Shown here: positions 17,832 to 25,776 of the stretch, one piece after another
Position numbering within the stretch: position 1 is the stretch's first letter
How the letters are laid out: each line of letters opens with the position of its first letter
Source: an uncultured bacterium
GTDB taxonomy: Bacteria > Verrucomicrobiota > Kiritimatiellia > RFP12 > UBA1067
Direction of reading: 5' to 3'
Length of the DNA: 64,000 nt
NCBI GenBank assembly: GCA_902761035.1
Contig: CACWIW010000008.1
Location: 1 to 64,000, forward strand
Made by a program: the position numbers and the translations under genes
The notes under the pieces: generated by a model
The model's database searches: none
Told to the model about the DNA's origin: nothing
The model's input: the letters and a program-made list of their open reading frames with translations, nothing else

Positions 17832-20800
17832 CTATTTGTTTTTTTCTCGGACAGCGTCCGCAATGGGCCCCTCCCCGCGCAGGCGGCCGTGGCCCGACCC
17901 CGCCGCCTCAACCCTGATCCTGAGCGGCAGACGCTCCTCTACCGCCTTGACATGCGAGATTACCCCGATAGTCGTGCCCTCCCGGTGGAGTGAACACAGC
18001 ACGTCCAGCGCCGCCCCCAGGCGTTCGGAGTCGAGCGTGCCGAACCCTTCGTCCAGGAACATCGTCTCCACCTTCACGCGGCCCGCAGTCAGACGCGAAA
18101 GCCCCAGCGCCAGCGCGAGCGACACCTCGAAGCGCTCGCCGCCGGAGACGTTCGACACCGGACGCACCGTGTCGTGCTGGTCGTGGTCTACGATCATCGG
18201 CAGCAGCATCGTCTTCTTTCGCCTGTGCTTGCCGTCTCCGGCATCATTCGCATTGTCTACCGTCTGCGCCGGACTCCACAGCAACGAATACCGCCCGCCC
18301 GTCATGTGCGAGAGGAACGGATTTGCCGCCTTGAGAAGCGCACGCAGGGTCAGCCCCTGTGCATAGCGGCTGAAAAGGACCCCGTCCTTCCCGCCCAACA
18401 TGCCGTTAAGGCGTGTCCATGCCATCTTCTTGGACTCTGCGGCGGCACGCTTTGCGGTCAGTTCCTCAACTCTCTTGCGGCAGTCGTTGTCGGCCTTGAT
18501 CTGCGCAGAGAGGTTACCCGACTCCTGCTCGGCGGCCGAACGCGCTTTTTCCGCTTCCACCATCTCCCGGGCAACTTCCTCGCGCGAGCGGTCGCTTTGC
18601 CCCTCCGCTTCGTGCTTGGTTACGTCCTTTTCATGCTTCCCGCACGCCTCTTTCAGCGCAGCCGTCTCCTTCTCAAACTCCGCCTTTTTCTTCCTGATCC
18701 CCTCCAGAACCCGATCGTCGCCACAAGCGGCGGTCCATGCCGCTTCATCGACAAATCCCTTCCCCGCGACTGCGCGCGCAAAATCCGCCTCTGCCGCCGC
18801 GCAGGCTTCTCCTGCTGCCTGTGCCTTCTCCCGAGCCTCCCTGAGCGCTTTGCTCATCTGCTCCTGGCGTTCCCGTGCATTGGAGACTCTTTGACGCCCT
18901 TCCATCAGCGACTTGGTCGCCGTCTCAACTGCGGCATCGAGTTTATTTCCGTACGAAACAAGGTCTTCTGGCAGGTTGAGTTCCTTACGCCTGTCCTCAA
19001 GCACTGCAACGGCGTCCTGCGCATTCTTCAGCGTAGTTTCGGCAGCCTCCAGATTCTTCGTCGCGTTTTCCGTCTCCACCTTCAACGATGAAATCCGCGC
19101 CGACAGGTCGTCGATTCGCGCCTTGCTCGTAGTCTCGCGGGCGGCTAGTTCGTGTTCCAGACGTTCCAGTTCCGCCGTCTCTTCCCTGCGCTTTTCCTTT
19201 GTAACATCGGCCGCCTTCGCCGCTGCGTTCCGCCTGTCTCGCACCACATTGTAGGCTTTGTCGCTGGTTTCCTTCGCAGCAACCGCTTCGTCATACGCCT
19301 TCTCAAATTCGGATGCCTCCGGAAGTTCCGTCATGTCCGTAGGTCCGATACGCTTCCCGCAGACCGGGCAGATGTCGTTTTCACGCAGGCTCTTCCGCAC
19401 CTTTTCATAGTTCATGGCGGTCATGACGGTACGGACGCGCATGACTTCCTTGATCCGCGCGTCGATCTGCGGCTGTTCGGCGTCGTAGACCACCTGCGCC
19501 TTGACGAATTCCGCCTCGCTCGCCGCAAGAGCCACTTGAGCCTTTTCGTCCGCTGCAATTACTGCTGCCGAACGCTCCTTGAGCCGTACACGTTCGCGCG
19601 CCATCCTCTTCAGGCCGGGGTCAACCGAATCGAGGGCCTCCGCATCGGGATTCTCATGAAGTGATTCAAGGTAAGCCTTCTCCGCCGTCTGCTGCGCAAG
19701 CGATTCTGCCAGTTTCTTCGACTCGCGCGCGAGACGGGCGTTTGCCTCCTTCGCCGCATCGCGCGTCGCCTTCGCCGTGCCGACCTCGCCTTTCGCCTTG
19801 ATGATGTCCTTGTCCAGCGCCACCGCCCGCTGGATAATGGGATCCGCCGCCGCGCGTACCTCTTTGGCCTTGCGTTCAGCCTCCTCCAGGCCGGGGATGA
19901 CGGCGCTCGCCGTCCCTACCGCCTTCTCGGCCTCTGTAACGGCTTTCTCCTTTGCGGACACTTCCGTAACGGCCCCCTCCTTGGCCGTGCGCAGACTCTT
20001 CAGTTCGGCATGCTTAACAAGGAGCGTCCGCGCCTTTTCGGCGGATGCTAGGACCAACTCCTCCGGCGCAAGCGCCGCCCGACGCTCCTCAAGCGTTTTC
20101 TGGCGAGCCACCAACTCAGCTTTCTCCCGAACCAACCGCTCGTCGTCCAGGAGCCATGCGTGTTCGGACTGGAGTTTCTTCAAGCGCTCCCCGGTAGTCT
20201 GTGCGCGCGCCAAGGCCGCCGACGCCTTCTCCTCAAGCGCAGCGCGCGCCTCGGCGTCAAGCGGCACGTTCTCGCCCTGCTGTAGTTCGATATCCTTCAC
20301 GGCCTGCACGGCGGCTTGCCATTTCTCGAAGATTCGCGTGCCGATGCGCGTGAAAATGTCAGTTCCCGCCGCCTGCTCTAGGATCGCGGCGCGATCGTCG
20401 TCATCCGCCGTCAGGAACTTGTCGAACTGCCCCTGCGCCAGCATCATCGAACGCTGGAACTGGGGGAAGTCCAGACCGACTTTCCGGACAACGAGCGCCT
20501 TCGCCTCGTCCTTCTTCTTCGGCGTGACATCTCGTTCGGGGTCGAGTTCGTAGATACGCACCTCCGGACTGTTCACGCCGCCGTCGGATCCCTTACGGCG
20601 CTTGCGGGAAATACTCCATTCCGCACGGTATCTCTTCTTCCCGTCTACGCCTAGAAACTCGGCTTTGCACGAACAGGTGAACGTGCCGCGTGTCATAACC
20701 TCTGCGAGTTCCTCGTTTGTCGCGCTCTCCTGCCGCGCCGTCTTCCCGTAGAGGGCCAGCGAGATCGCGTCCAATATCGAAGTTTTCCCCGATCCCGTGG

Positions 20801-20912
20801 GTCCTACGATGGCGAACAGCCCCTCCCGCGCGAATGCGGGGGCTGCGAGGTCAATCACCCATTTCCCGGCAAGGGAATTAACGTTTTCAAATTCAACCTT
20901 CAACAGTTTCAT
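17832..20912 (-). CDS. sbcC: SbcC, SMC-like subunit of the SbcCD nuclease
   Basis: A 1026-residue ATPase of the Rad50/SbcC family that with SbcD cleaves hairpins and protein-blocked DNA ends. The Walker A motif is GPTGSGKTSILDAISLALYG (about 37-56). A long coiled coil is split by the zinc-hook CPVCGKRIG. The C-terminal half has NVSGGERFEVSLALALGLS (signature) and FLDEGFGTLDSE (Walker B and D loop). It starts 12 bp after the sbcD stop in one operon. Confidence 0.95.
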   Translation of the reverse strand: MKLLKVEFENVNSLAGKWVIDLAAPAFAREGLFAIVGPTGSGKTSILDAISLALYGKTARQESATNEELAEVMTRGTFTCSCKAEFLGVDGKKRYRAEWSISRKRRKGSDGGVNSPEVRIYELDPERDVTPKKKDEAKALVVRKVGLDFPQFQRSMMLAQGQFDKFLTADDDDRAAILEQAAGTDIFTRIGTRIFEKWQAAVQAVKDIELQQGENVPLDAEARAALEEKASAALARAQTTGERLKKLQSEHAWLLDDERLVREKAELVARQKTLEERRAALAPEELVLASAEKARTLLVKHAELKSLRTAKEGAVTEVSAKEKAVTEAEKAVGTASAVIPGLEEAERKAKEVRAAADPIIQRAVALDKDIIKAKGEVGTAKATRDAAKEANARLARESKKLAESLAQQTAEKAYLESLHENPDAEALDSVDPGLKRMARERVRLKERSAAVIAADEKAQVALAASEAEFVKAQVVYDAEQPQIDARIKEVMRVRTVMTAMNYEKVRKSLRENDICPVCGKRIGPTDMTELPEASEFEKAYDEAVAAKETSDKAYNVVRDRRNAAAKAADVTKEKRREETAELERLEHELAARETTSKARIDDLSARISSLKVETENATKNLEAAETTLKNAQDAVAVLEDRRKELNLPEDLVSYGNKLDAAVETATKSLMEGRQRVSNARERQEQMSKALREAREKAQAAGEACAAAEADFARAVAGKGFVDEAAWTAACGDDRVLEGIRKKKAEFEKETAALKEACGKHEKDVTKHEAEGQSDRSREEVAREMVEAEKARSAAEQESGNLSAQIKADNDCRKRVEELTAKRAAAESKKMAWTRLNGMLGGKDGVLFSRYAQGLTLRALLKAANPFLSHMTGGRYSLLWSPAQTVDNANDAGDGKHRRKKTMLLPMIVDHDQHDTVRPVSNVSGGERFEVSLALALGLSRLTAGRVKVETMFLDEGFGTLDSERLGAALDVLCSLHREGTTIGVISHVKAVEERLPLRIRVEAAGSGHGRLRGEGPIADAVREKNK

Positions 20913-20924
20913 GTGCGCCGACTC

Positions 20925-22187
20925 CTATTCGCCTTCCACCAAGCCAGACTTGACTTCGGCTATCACCTCCGCAAGAAGGCCCTCAAATGCCATGCGGTCT
21001 TCGTCCGTCAGGTTCTCCTCTGAAAGACGTGCGCGCGCAACTGCCAGCTCGTCCAGCGTGGACAGGTTTTCATTCGTCTCGGCGAGTCCCTCGAGCCCGG
21101 AGCCCGCCGACACCTTCTCGCGGCGGTCGCGTTCCACCAATATCTTGATTTCTGGATGCCCGGCAACGGCTGCCGCGAACTTCGCCCACCACGGCGAAAG
21201 GTCGCCCTCGCCTTCGCTGACGGATACTTCCACGTAAGTCGGCACGCCCGCGCACGCAAGCTCCTCAAGCCGCGCGAGGACGGCCTCAGGCGACCCCACC
21301 ACGCGAGCAAGCGCGTGGAAACATGGAATCGGGCGCTCCTCCACGCGCACAGCATCTCCGCTCTTCTCTCCCAGCGTCACCACCAGTATCTGCTTCTGCG
21401 CGCCGGCCTCGGAGAAGCTCATCGGAATCGGCGAGCCTGAATAGCGCGCCGCATCCCTCCCAGCAACCCTCTGCGGAACGTGCAGATGTCCGAGCGCGAG
21501 ATAGTCGACCGACGGAAGCGCGTCAAAATCGACGCTCTTTACGCCGCCCACCACCGTATCCGACACAACGCCGCGCTGGCGTTCGGATACGTCGTCCGAC
21601 AGCCTACTGCCAGAAATGACGCAGTGTCCCATCATGACCACAGGCGCATCTCCCGCCTTTGCGCGCGCCGCCGCCACCACCCGGCGACAATGTTCGGCAA
21701 AACCGGCGCGTACCAATTCGTCGTGTGACCGCGGATCGTCCTCCTGCCGCACCAGATTCGCCAGCTCGCTTTCGCGCAGATACGGAATGGCCGCGATCGC
21801 CAGCACCGGATGTCCGTCCCGCTCCACCAACACGCACTCGCGCTCAGGCTCATCCTCGCCGGCCGGTACTACCGTGGTCCCCACGCATTCCAGAATCTGT
21901 CGCGACATCCCCAGCCAGCTGGGCGAGTCGTGGTTGCCGCCGGTAATGACGATGTTCTGACAGCCGGCTTCCGAGTATGCGCGCACGACGAACGAATGGT
22001 ACGCCTTCATGGCTGAGGCGGACGGCGCGGTCGTGTCAAACACGTCGCCCGACACGAGCAGCGCGTCCGGCCGTTCCGTCTTGATCTGATCAAGCAGCCA
22101 GTCGAGAAACGCCACGTGTTCGGCGGATCGGTCCTCTTCATGCAGACGTGCACCTAGGTGCCAGTCACTTGTATGGATTATCTTCAT
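20925..22187 (-). CDS. sbcD: SbcD, nuclease subunit of SbcCD
   Basis: A 420-residue calcineurin-like metallophosphoesterase. Metal ligands occur in MKIIHTSDWHLG, LLVSGDVFDT, TGGNHDSPS, MMGHCVISGS and LALGHLHVPQRV. The start at 22187 gives the canonical N-terminus; the upstream in-frame extension is rejected. A TTTGGTATAAT promoter lies only about 10 bp upstream, so the transcript may be nearly leaderless. The gene lies just outside the island boundary repeat. Confidence 0.95.
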   Translation of the reverse strand: MKIIHTSDWHLGARLHEEDRSAEHVAFLDWLLDQIKTERPDALLVSGDVFDTTAPSASAMKAYHSFVVRAYSEAGCQNIVITGGNHDSPSWLGMSRQILECVGTTVVPAGEDEPERECVLVERDGHPVLAIAAIPYLRESELANLVRQEDDPRSHDELVRAGFAEHCRRVVAAARAKAGDAPVVMMGHCVISGSRLSDDVSERQRGVVSDTVVGGVKSVDFDALPSVDYLALGHLHVPQRVAGRDAARYSGSPIPMSFSEAGAQKQILVVTLGEKSGDAVRVEERPIPCFHALARVVGSPEAVLARLEELACAGVPTYVEVSVSEGEGDLSPWWAKFAAAVAGHPEIKILVERDRREKVSAGSGLEGLAETNENLSTLDELAVARARLSEENLTDEDRMAFEGLLAEVIAEVKSGLVEGE

Positions 22188-22197
22188 TGCGGGACGT

Positions 22198-22208
22198 ATT
22201 ATACCAAA
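22198..22208 (-). promoter_or_regulatory. Promoter of sbcDC
   Basis: The minus strand reads TTTGGTATAAT, the best form of the window's extended -10 motif, ending about ten bases before the sbcD ATG. Confidence 0.6.
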
Positions 22209-22237
22209 CTCCATCCCGACCCGTAGATTCAAATAGA

Positions 22238-22321
22238 TTTTTCCATCACAGGTTCCCTGTAAGGACGTGTTTCAGCCTCCCACTGGCGACTTCGGCAAGG
22301 TGGCGTACGACGGCAACGGGC
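22238..22321. repeat. Displaced copy of the amrS 3' end (left boundary repeat of the island)
   Basis: This 84-bp stretch matches 45001-45086 in the same orientation with few differences. Read on the minus strand it encodes AVVRHLAEVASGRLKHVLTG and a final NL with the TGA stop, the last 22 residues of AmrS. Differences from the intact gene are mainly synonymous plus one Ile to Val. Similarity also covers a few bases beyond the stop. Nothing upstream of this piece of amrS is present here. It is read as an attL-like scar. Confidence 0.8.
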
Positions 22322-22352
22322 ACCTTGCCCGTTGCCTCCTATTGCCCCGCGC

Positions 22353-22383
22353 CCGGTAGGGCGCGGACTCCGGCCGCGCCGCC
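22353..22383. repeat. REP-like GC-rich palindromic element
   Basis: It begins CCGGTAGGGCGCG and ends CGCGCCGCC, with GGCGCG/CGCGCC arms. A second copy with the same ends is at 1110-1140. Such elements are typical substrates of REP-associated transposases, one of which is encoded at 35975-36973. Confidence 0.55.
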
Positions 22384-22393
22384 TGGTAGGGCG

Positions 22394-22581
22394 GTCTCAA
22401 TTGCCTTTCGGCTTTTGGTTCGGTTGATACGCCTTGTACTTAAGCGCTGGAGACTGGCGTCTTTCGAGTCTCAATTGCCTTTCGGCTTTTGGTTCGGTTG
22501 ATACTCGACAAGGCGAATGAGGAACTCGGAGAGATCGTGAAGAAGTCTCAATTGCCTTTCGGCTTTTGGTTCGGTTGATAC
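22394..22581 (-). CRISPR. Mini CRISPR array, 3 repeats and 2 spacers
   Basis: Three identical 37-bp repeats at 22394-22430, 22468-22504 and 22545-22581 flank spacers of 37 and 40 bp. The repeat begins GTCTCAATTGCCTTTCGGCT on the plus strand. In the transcribed (minus) direction it starts GTATCAACCGAACC and ends ATTGAGAC, the usual type III 5'-handle form. All three repeats carry the TTTTGG allele of the main array. The leader lies on the right, so transcription is leftward. Confidence 0.95.
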
Positions 22582-22783
22582 TGTACCATAATTTGCCCCT
22601 GTGTTCAAGGGGGTTTTAGAGACATTTTTGACGGCAGACGGGTTGGCGCGAAGCAGCAAAAATGGAAATCGCAAATAACGGGCGGTTACATGGGCAAATA
22701 GGAAGAGATTGCTTGACGGCAGATGGCCTTTTTCGGGGGTTTTCGTCTGCCGTCAGAAAACGAGCGTGAGCGGGCGGGCGTGG
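22582..22783 (-). promoter_or_regulatory. CRISPR leader of the mini-array (duplicate of the main leader)
   Basis: About 200 bp closely matching 29861-30061, roughly nine bases in ten. A promoter with -35 TTGAAC (22603-22608), 17-bp spacing and -10 TACAGT (22580-22585) would start the transcript at the first repeat. TGACGGCAGAYG motifs occur at 22629 and 22714 and inverted at 22744. The right end includes the last codons of cas2 (RPLTLVF and stop), so the copy derives from the cas2-leader junction. Confidence 0.85.
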
Positions 22784-22833
22784 CTGGATACGTGTCCCGT
22801 GATCGGCGATACCATCGCCGATACCAAGGAAGG

Positions 22834-22870
22834 GGTTCAATTGCCCTTTGGCTTTTGGGGCGGGTGATAC
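22834..22870. repeat. Degenerate solitary CRISPR repeat
   Basis: A 37-bp sequence TTCAATTGCCCTTTGGCTTT...GGTGATAC resembles the array repeat but with several changes. It abuts the 3' end of the vWA-NYN gene and follows a GATCGGCGATACC palindromic stretch also seen near 28040-28140. Confidence 0.7.
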
Positions 22871-22874
22871 GCCA

Positions 22875-24014
22875 CTACGCCCCGTACGGGACGCGGAGGC
22901 CGATTGCGGGGAAGAGCAGTGCGCCGTCGAGCGCCATTCCCGTAAGGTGGCGCGAGGGGTTGCGCACCCACGGATAGACCTCGGCGCGGTCGCGGAAGAG
23001 ATCCTGCGACACGACAACCGACCTCGCGTTGCCGTCGGCGTTCATGAGGATGAAGGCGTCCGCCTCTGTCCCCGCCGGCACCTGGACGAAGCGGTCGGGG
23101 CGCTGCCGCAGAATCTCATCGTAGCGCCGCTCGTCGCCAGGACGCCCCTTCTCGCGCAGCTTGTGCGGCGCGCTCGCGTCGAAGAACACGCGGTAGTCGG
23201 CGCCGCGCGCCTTCAGCTCGCGGGCAAACGACAGGACAACGTCGAGCTGAAGCCCGTTCCGCGAATCCCACCAGAGCATGTTGCTGCCATCGACGTAGAA
23301 CACGTGGTCGCGGAAGTAGTCGCCAACGTCGGCCGACTCCGACGCCGAGGAGCTGAAGGCCGCTGCCGTTGCGCGCTCATACCGGCGCGTGAGATCGCGG
23401 CCCGCCGCGGCAAAGGCGCCCGACATGTCGCCGCCGAACGGGTCGAGCACGTTGGCACCGGCGAACTCGGCAAGCGCGGCGCGGTCCGCGTTCGGCCCCA
23501 GCGCGATCGCGTGGGCACAGAGCGCGCCTGACGCCACGCGGCGGCGCACTTCTGCCACCTCCGCCGAGCAGGAGTCCGTGGAGACGCCGTCCGAAAGTAC
23601 GACTAGGTGCGGCGTAACGGACGCGACGCCGGCTGCGCGGTAGGCTGCCTCCTGCCTGTCGAGGCATCCGAGCGCGAGACGCAACGCGCCGCCAAGCGGC
23701 GAATCGCCCTTGGGGCGGATGCGCATCGAGCCGAGACGCGAACTCGCGAACGGATGGAAGTCGTCCAGCACGCGCAGGTTGTCGCCCATGCCCACGGCGG
23801 CGACGTCCACCGCCGCGCCGCGGAAGGCGTTTGCGCCGATTGCCCCGACGAACGCGCCGAGCGAGCGGTGGAGGTCGGCTAGCGCCGTGCCTTTGTACAT
23901 CGAGTGTGAGGTGTCGAGCACCAGCATGACCGCGCAGTGCGGCATGATCGGCTCGAGCGCGGTCACGGGCGTCTCGTCGCAGACGGTGAAGGAATCGGGA
24001 TGAAGGCTTTCCAT
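22875..24014 (-). CDS. vWA domain fused to a NYN/Zc3h12a-like ribonuclease domain
   Basis: A 379-residue cytoplasmic protein, last gene of the TerY-P operon. The N-terminal vWA domain (about 28-215) has the MIDAS DTSHS at 34-38 and the LVVLSDGVSTDS strand. The C-terminal part (about 236-370) looks like a NYN or Zc3h12a-like RNase: YVDGSNMLWW (Asp242), RVFFDAS (Asp279), TEADAFIL (Glu317, Asp319) and VVVSQDLFRD (Asp338). The start at 24014 follows AAAGGACACTGAC. The vWA part may dock partners in a phosphorylation-controlled complex with the nuclease as effector. The NYN call is from motif reading only. Confidence 0.75.
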   Translation of the reverse strand: MESLHPDSFTVCDETPVTALEPIMPHCAVMLVLDTSHSMYKGTALADLHRSLGAFVGAIGANAFRGAAVDVAAVGMGDNLRVLDDFHPFASSRLGSMRIRPKGDSPLGGALRLALGCLDRQEAAYRAAGVASVTPHLVVLSDGVSTDSCSAEVAEVRRRVASGALCAHAIALGPNADRAALAEFAGANVLDPFGGDMSGAFAAAGRDLTRRYERATAAAFSSSASESADVGDYFRDHVFYVDGSNMLWWDSRNGLQLDVVLSFARELKARGADYRVFFDASAPHKLREKGRPGDERRYDEILRQRPDRFVQVPAGTEADAFILMNADGNARSVVVSQDLFRDRAEVYPWVRNPSRHLTGMALDGALLFPAIGLRVPYGA

Positions 24015-24043
24015 GTCAGTGTCCTTTCTTCTTGGATTTGCGA

Positions 24044-24742
24044 CTATGCGAGATCCGCCCACGATGCGACGGACGGGTACGCGATGTTGTCCTGGTCGGA
24101 CACCGCGCTGGCGGATACGCTCTTGAGGGAGTCGGAGAGCCAGCGGAAGAACTGCTTGAAGCGCAGCCCCTGCAGCTTCACCGGCCCAGGCTCCGTCGGC
24201 AGGATCTGGCACATCGTGGCGTGGTCGGCCGAGTTGCCGATCTCGACGCCGATGTACATGAACTTGCCGCGCTCAGCCTCGGCGCGGAGGCGCTTCGCCA
24301 CGGGTTCCCAGTTGTCGCCGGGGCGGCCGTCGGTCATGAGCACAATCCAGGGACGGTACGAGGAGACGCCCTGCGCGCGGTAGAGCTCGCGGCGCGCCGC
24401 GAGGTCGCGCTCGGCAAGGCTCAATGCGGCCCCCATCAATGTCATGCCGCCCGCGACGAACGGCGCCGGCGGCGTCACCGAGGCCATCGACGTAAAGGGC
24501 TGTACCACGTCTGCCGTGCTGCCGAAGGTGATGATCTCGAGCTCCACGGACATGGACGCGGCCTCGTCGGCCTGCGTCTCGCGGACGAACTGCGCGACGG
24601 CGGCGTTGAGCTCGCTGATCGGCTGACCCGACATCGAGCCGGACACATCGAGGAGAATCGTCACCGGGCAACGGGGCGCAGGATTCATAACGTCGAGGTT
24701 GCCGAGCGTGTTGTTGATGTTGTTGTTGGTGTTGTTGTTCAT
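24044..24742 (-). CDS. TerY-like vWA protein
   Basis: A 232-residue single vWA-domain protein of the TerY type. After an Asn-rich leader (MNNNTNNNINN) comes CPVTILLDVSGSMSGQPI with an intact MIDAS (Asp32, Ser34, Ser36). Then come FGSTADVVQPF and IVLMTDGRPGDNWEPVAKRL. TerY proteins occur with a PP2C phosphatase and a kinase in the TerY-P triad, exactly the neighbours here (spacing 22 and 29 bp). The start follows AAAAGGAAAAACA. It is likely a scaffold for the kinase-phosphatase pair. Confidence 0.88.
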   Translation of the reverse strand: MNNNTNNNINNTLGNLDVMNPAPRCPVTILLDVSGSMSGQPISELNAAVAQFVRETQADEAASMSVELEIITFGSTADVVQPFTSMASVTPPAPFVAGGMTLMGAALSLAERDLAARRELYRAQGVSSYRPWIVLMTDGRPGDNWEPVAKRLRAEAERGKFMYIGVEIGNSADHATMCQILPTEPGPVKLQGLRFKQFFRWLSDSLKSVSASAVSDQDNIAYPSVASWADLA

Positions 24743-24764
24743 TGTTTTTCCTTTTTGGTCTTTT

Positions 24765-25751
24765 TTAGTTGTTTTCTTCGTTGCGGACTGTCTGCGACTT
24801 CGGCACCGTGCCGTCGTCTTCGGATTCATCCGGCAAATTCTCTTTTGGCGTTGTTGCCTGCGTGCATAGGATCGCGACCGAGCGGTCATCGTCGCCGCGA
24901 GCGTCCTCCGCCCACTGGCGGCGTGCGAGGTACGAAACAAGGTCGTCGCGCTCGAGCTCGCCGCGTTCCATGAGGCTGAACATCTGCGGGAACACGGGCC
25001 CTGGCGTCATGTCCGCCAGCCTGAACATCAGGTGCTGCGGGCCGTCGGACGTGGCGGCAACGCCTGTGATCTCTTCCGCAGGCAGGATGGCCGACTGGAA
25101 GTCGTCCTTTTCCTCGCCCCCGGAGCGGACGAAGCTCGTGAGGTTCGCGAACTCGCCCTTCGCCGGCTTGAAAACGGTCTCGCATGCGTCGCCGCGACGC
25201 ACGACGAGCGCGCCGTCGCCGACTTGGAAGCAACCTACGTGAGCGCCGCCCACGACCGCGAACGCGGCCGTGAAGTCGAACTCGTTCTCGGGGAGTCCAC
25301 GCGCCGCAGAAAGGTCAAGCTTCGCCTGGACGAGCGTGCGGTAGAATACGCGGCAGAGGTCGCGCCATTCGTCGTCCGTCAGCCCGGGGCGATCCAAAAA
25401 GTCCGAGACCATCGGCTCCAGTACGTTGAGCTGGGAGCGGAAGGCCTGCACCGCCGCGCGGCTGCCTTCCTGCGAAAGACCGGCCTTCGCGCTGCCGCGT
25501 CCATCGCAGACTATCACGGCGGGACGCGGTTCGGTGACGCACGCGGAGGCGTCCTGGCAGGGCATTTCGCGGCGGATGTGTCCGTTGCCGATCATCGAGA
25601 CGGCAAAGCCCTTCCACTTGCCTGGGCGAATCGCCTCGACCTCGGGGCACGCTGAGTCTCCGCCGGCCTCGCCGCTGTCGTGGACGAGCAGCGTCTCTTC
25701 CTCCGCCACTTCCATCTCTTTTATCTCGTTCATTTCTTTTAGCTCGTTCAT
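24765..25751 (-). CDS. PP2C-family protein phosphatase of the TerY-P triad
   Basis: A 328-residue metal-dependent Ser/Thr phosphatase. PP2C_2-type motifs are MIGNGHIRREMPCQDASACV, VIVCDGRGSAKAGLSQEGSRAA, FAVVGGAHVGCFQVGDGALVV, GVAATSDGPQ and the closing DDDRSVAIL with metal-binding Asp. The start MNELKEM at 25751 follows AAAGGAACC. The N-terminal 40 residues are acidic. It should reverse phosphorylation by the kinase encoded 25 bp upstream. Confidence 0.88.
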   Translation of the reverse strand: MNELKEMNEIKEMEVAEEETLLVHDSGEAGGDSACPEVEAIRPGKWKGFAVSMIGNGHIRREMPCQDASACVTEPRPAVIVCDGRGSAKAGLSQEGSRAAVQAFRSQLNVLEPMVSDFLDRPGLTDDEWRDLCRVFYRTLVQAKLDLSAARGLPENEFDFTAAFAVVGGAHVGCFQVGDGALVVRRGDACETVFKPAKGEFANLTSFVRSGGEEKDDFQSAILPAEEITGVAATSDGPQHLMFRLADMTPGPVFPQMFSLMERGELERDDLVSYLARRQWAEDARGDDDRSVAILCTQATTPKENLPDESEDDGTVPKSQTVRNEENN

Positions 25752-25776
25752 TTTTTGGTTCCTTTCATGAAATTTG

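Noticed and set aside
22150-22165. ACCTAGGTGC resembling the phased palindromes at 27.6 kb
   Set aside because: It is the codon sequence for the conserved HLGAR motif of SbcD and occurs only once.
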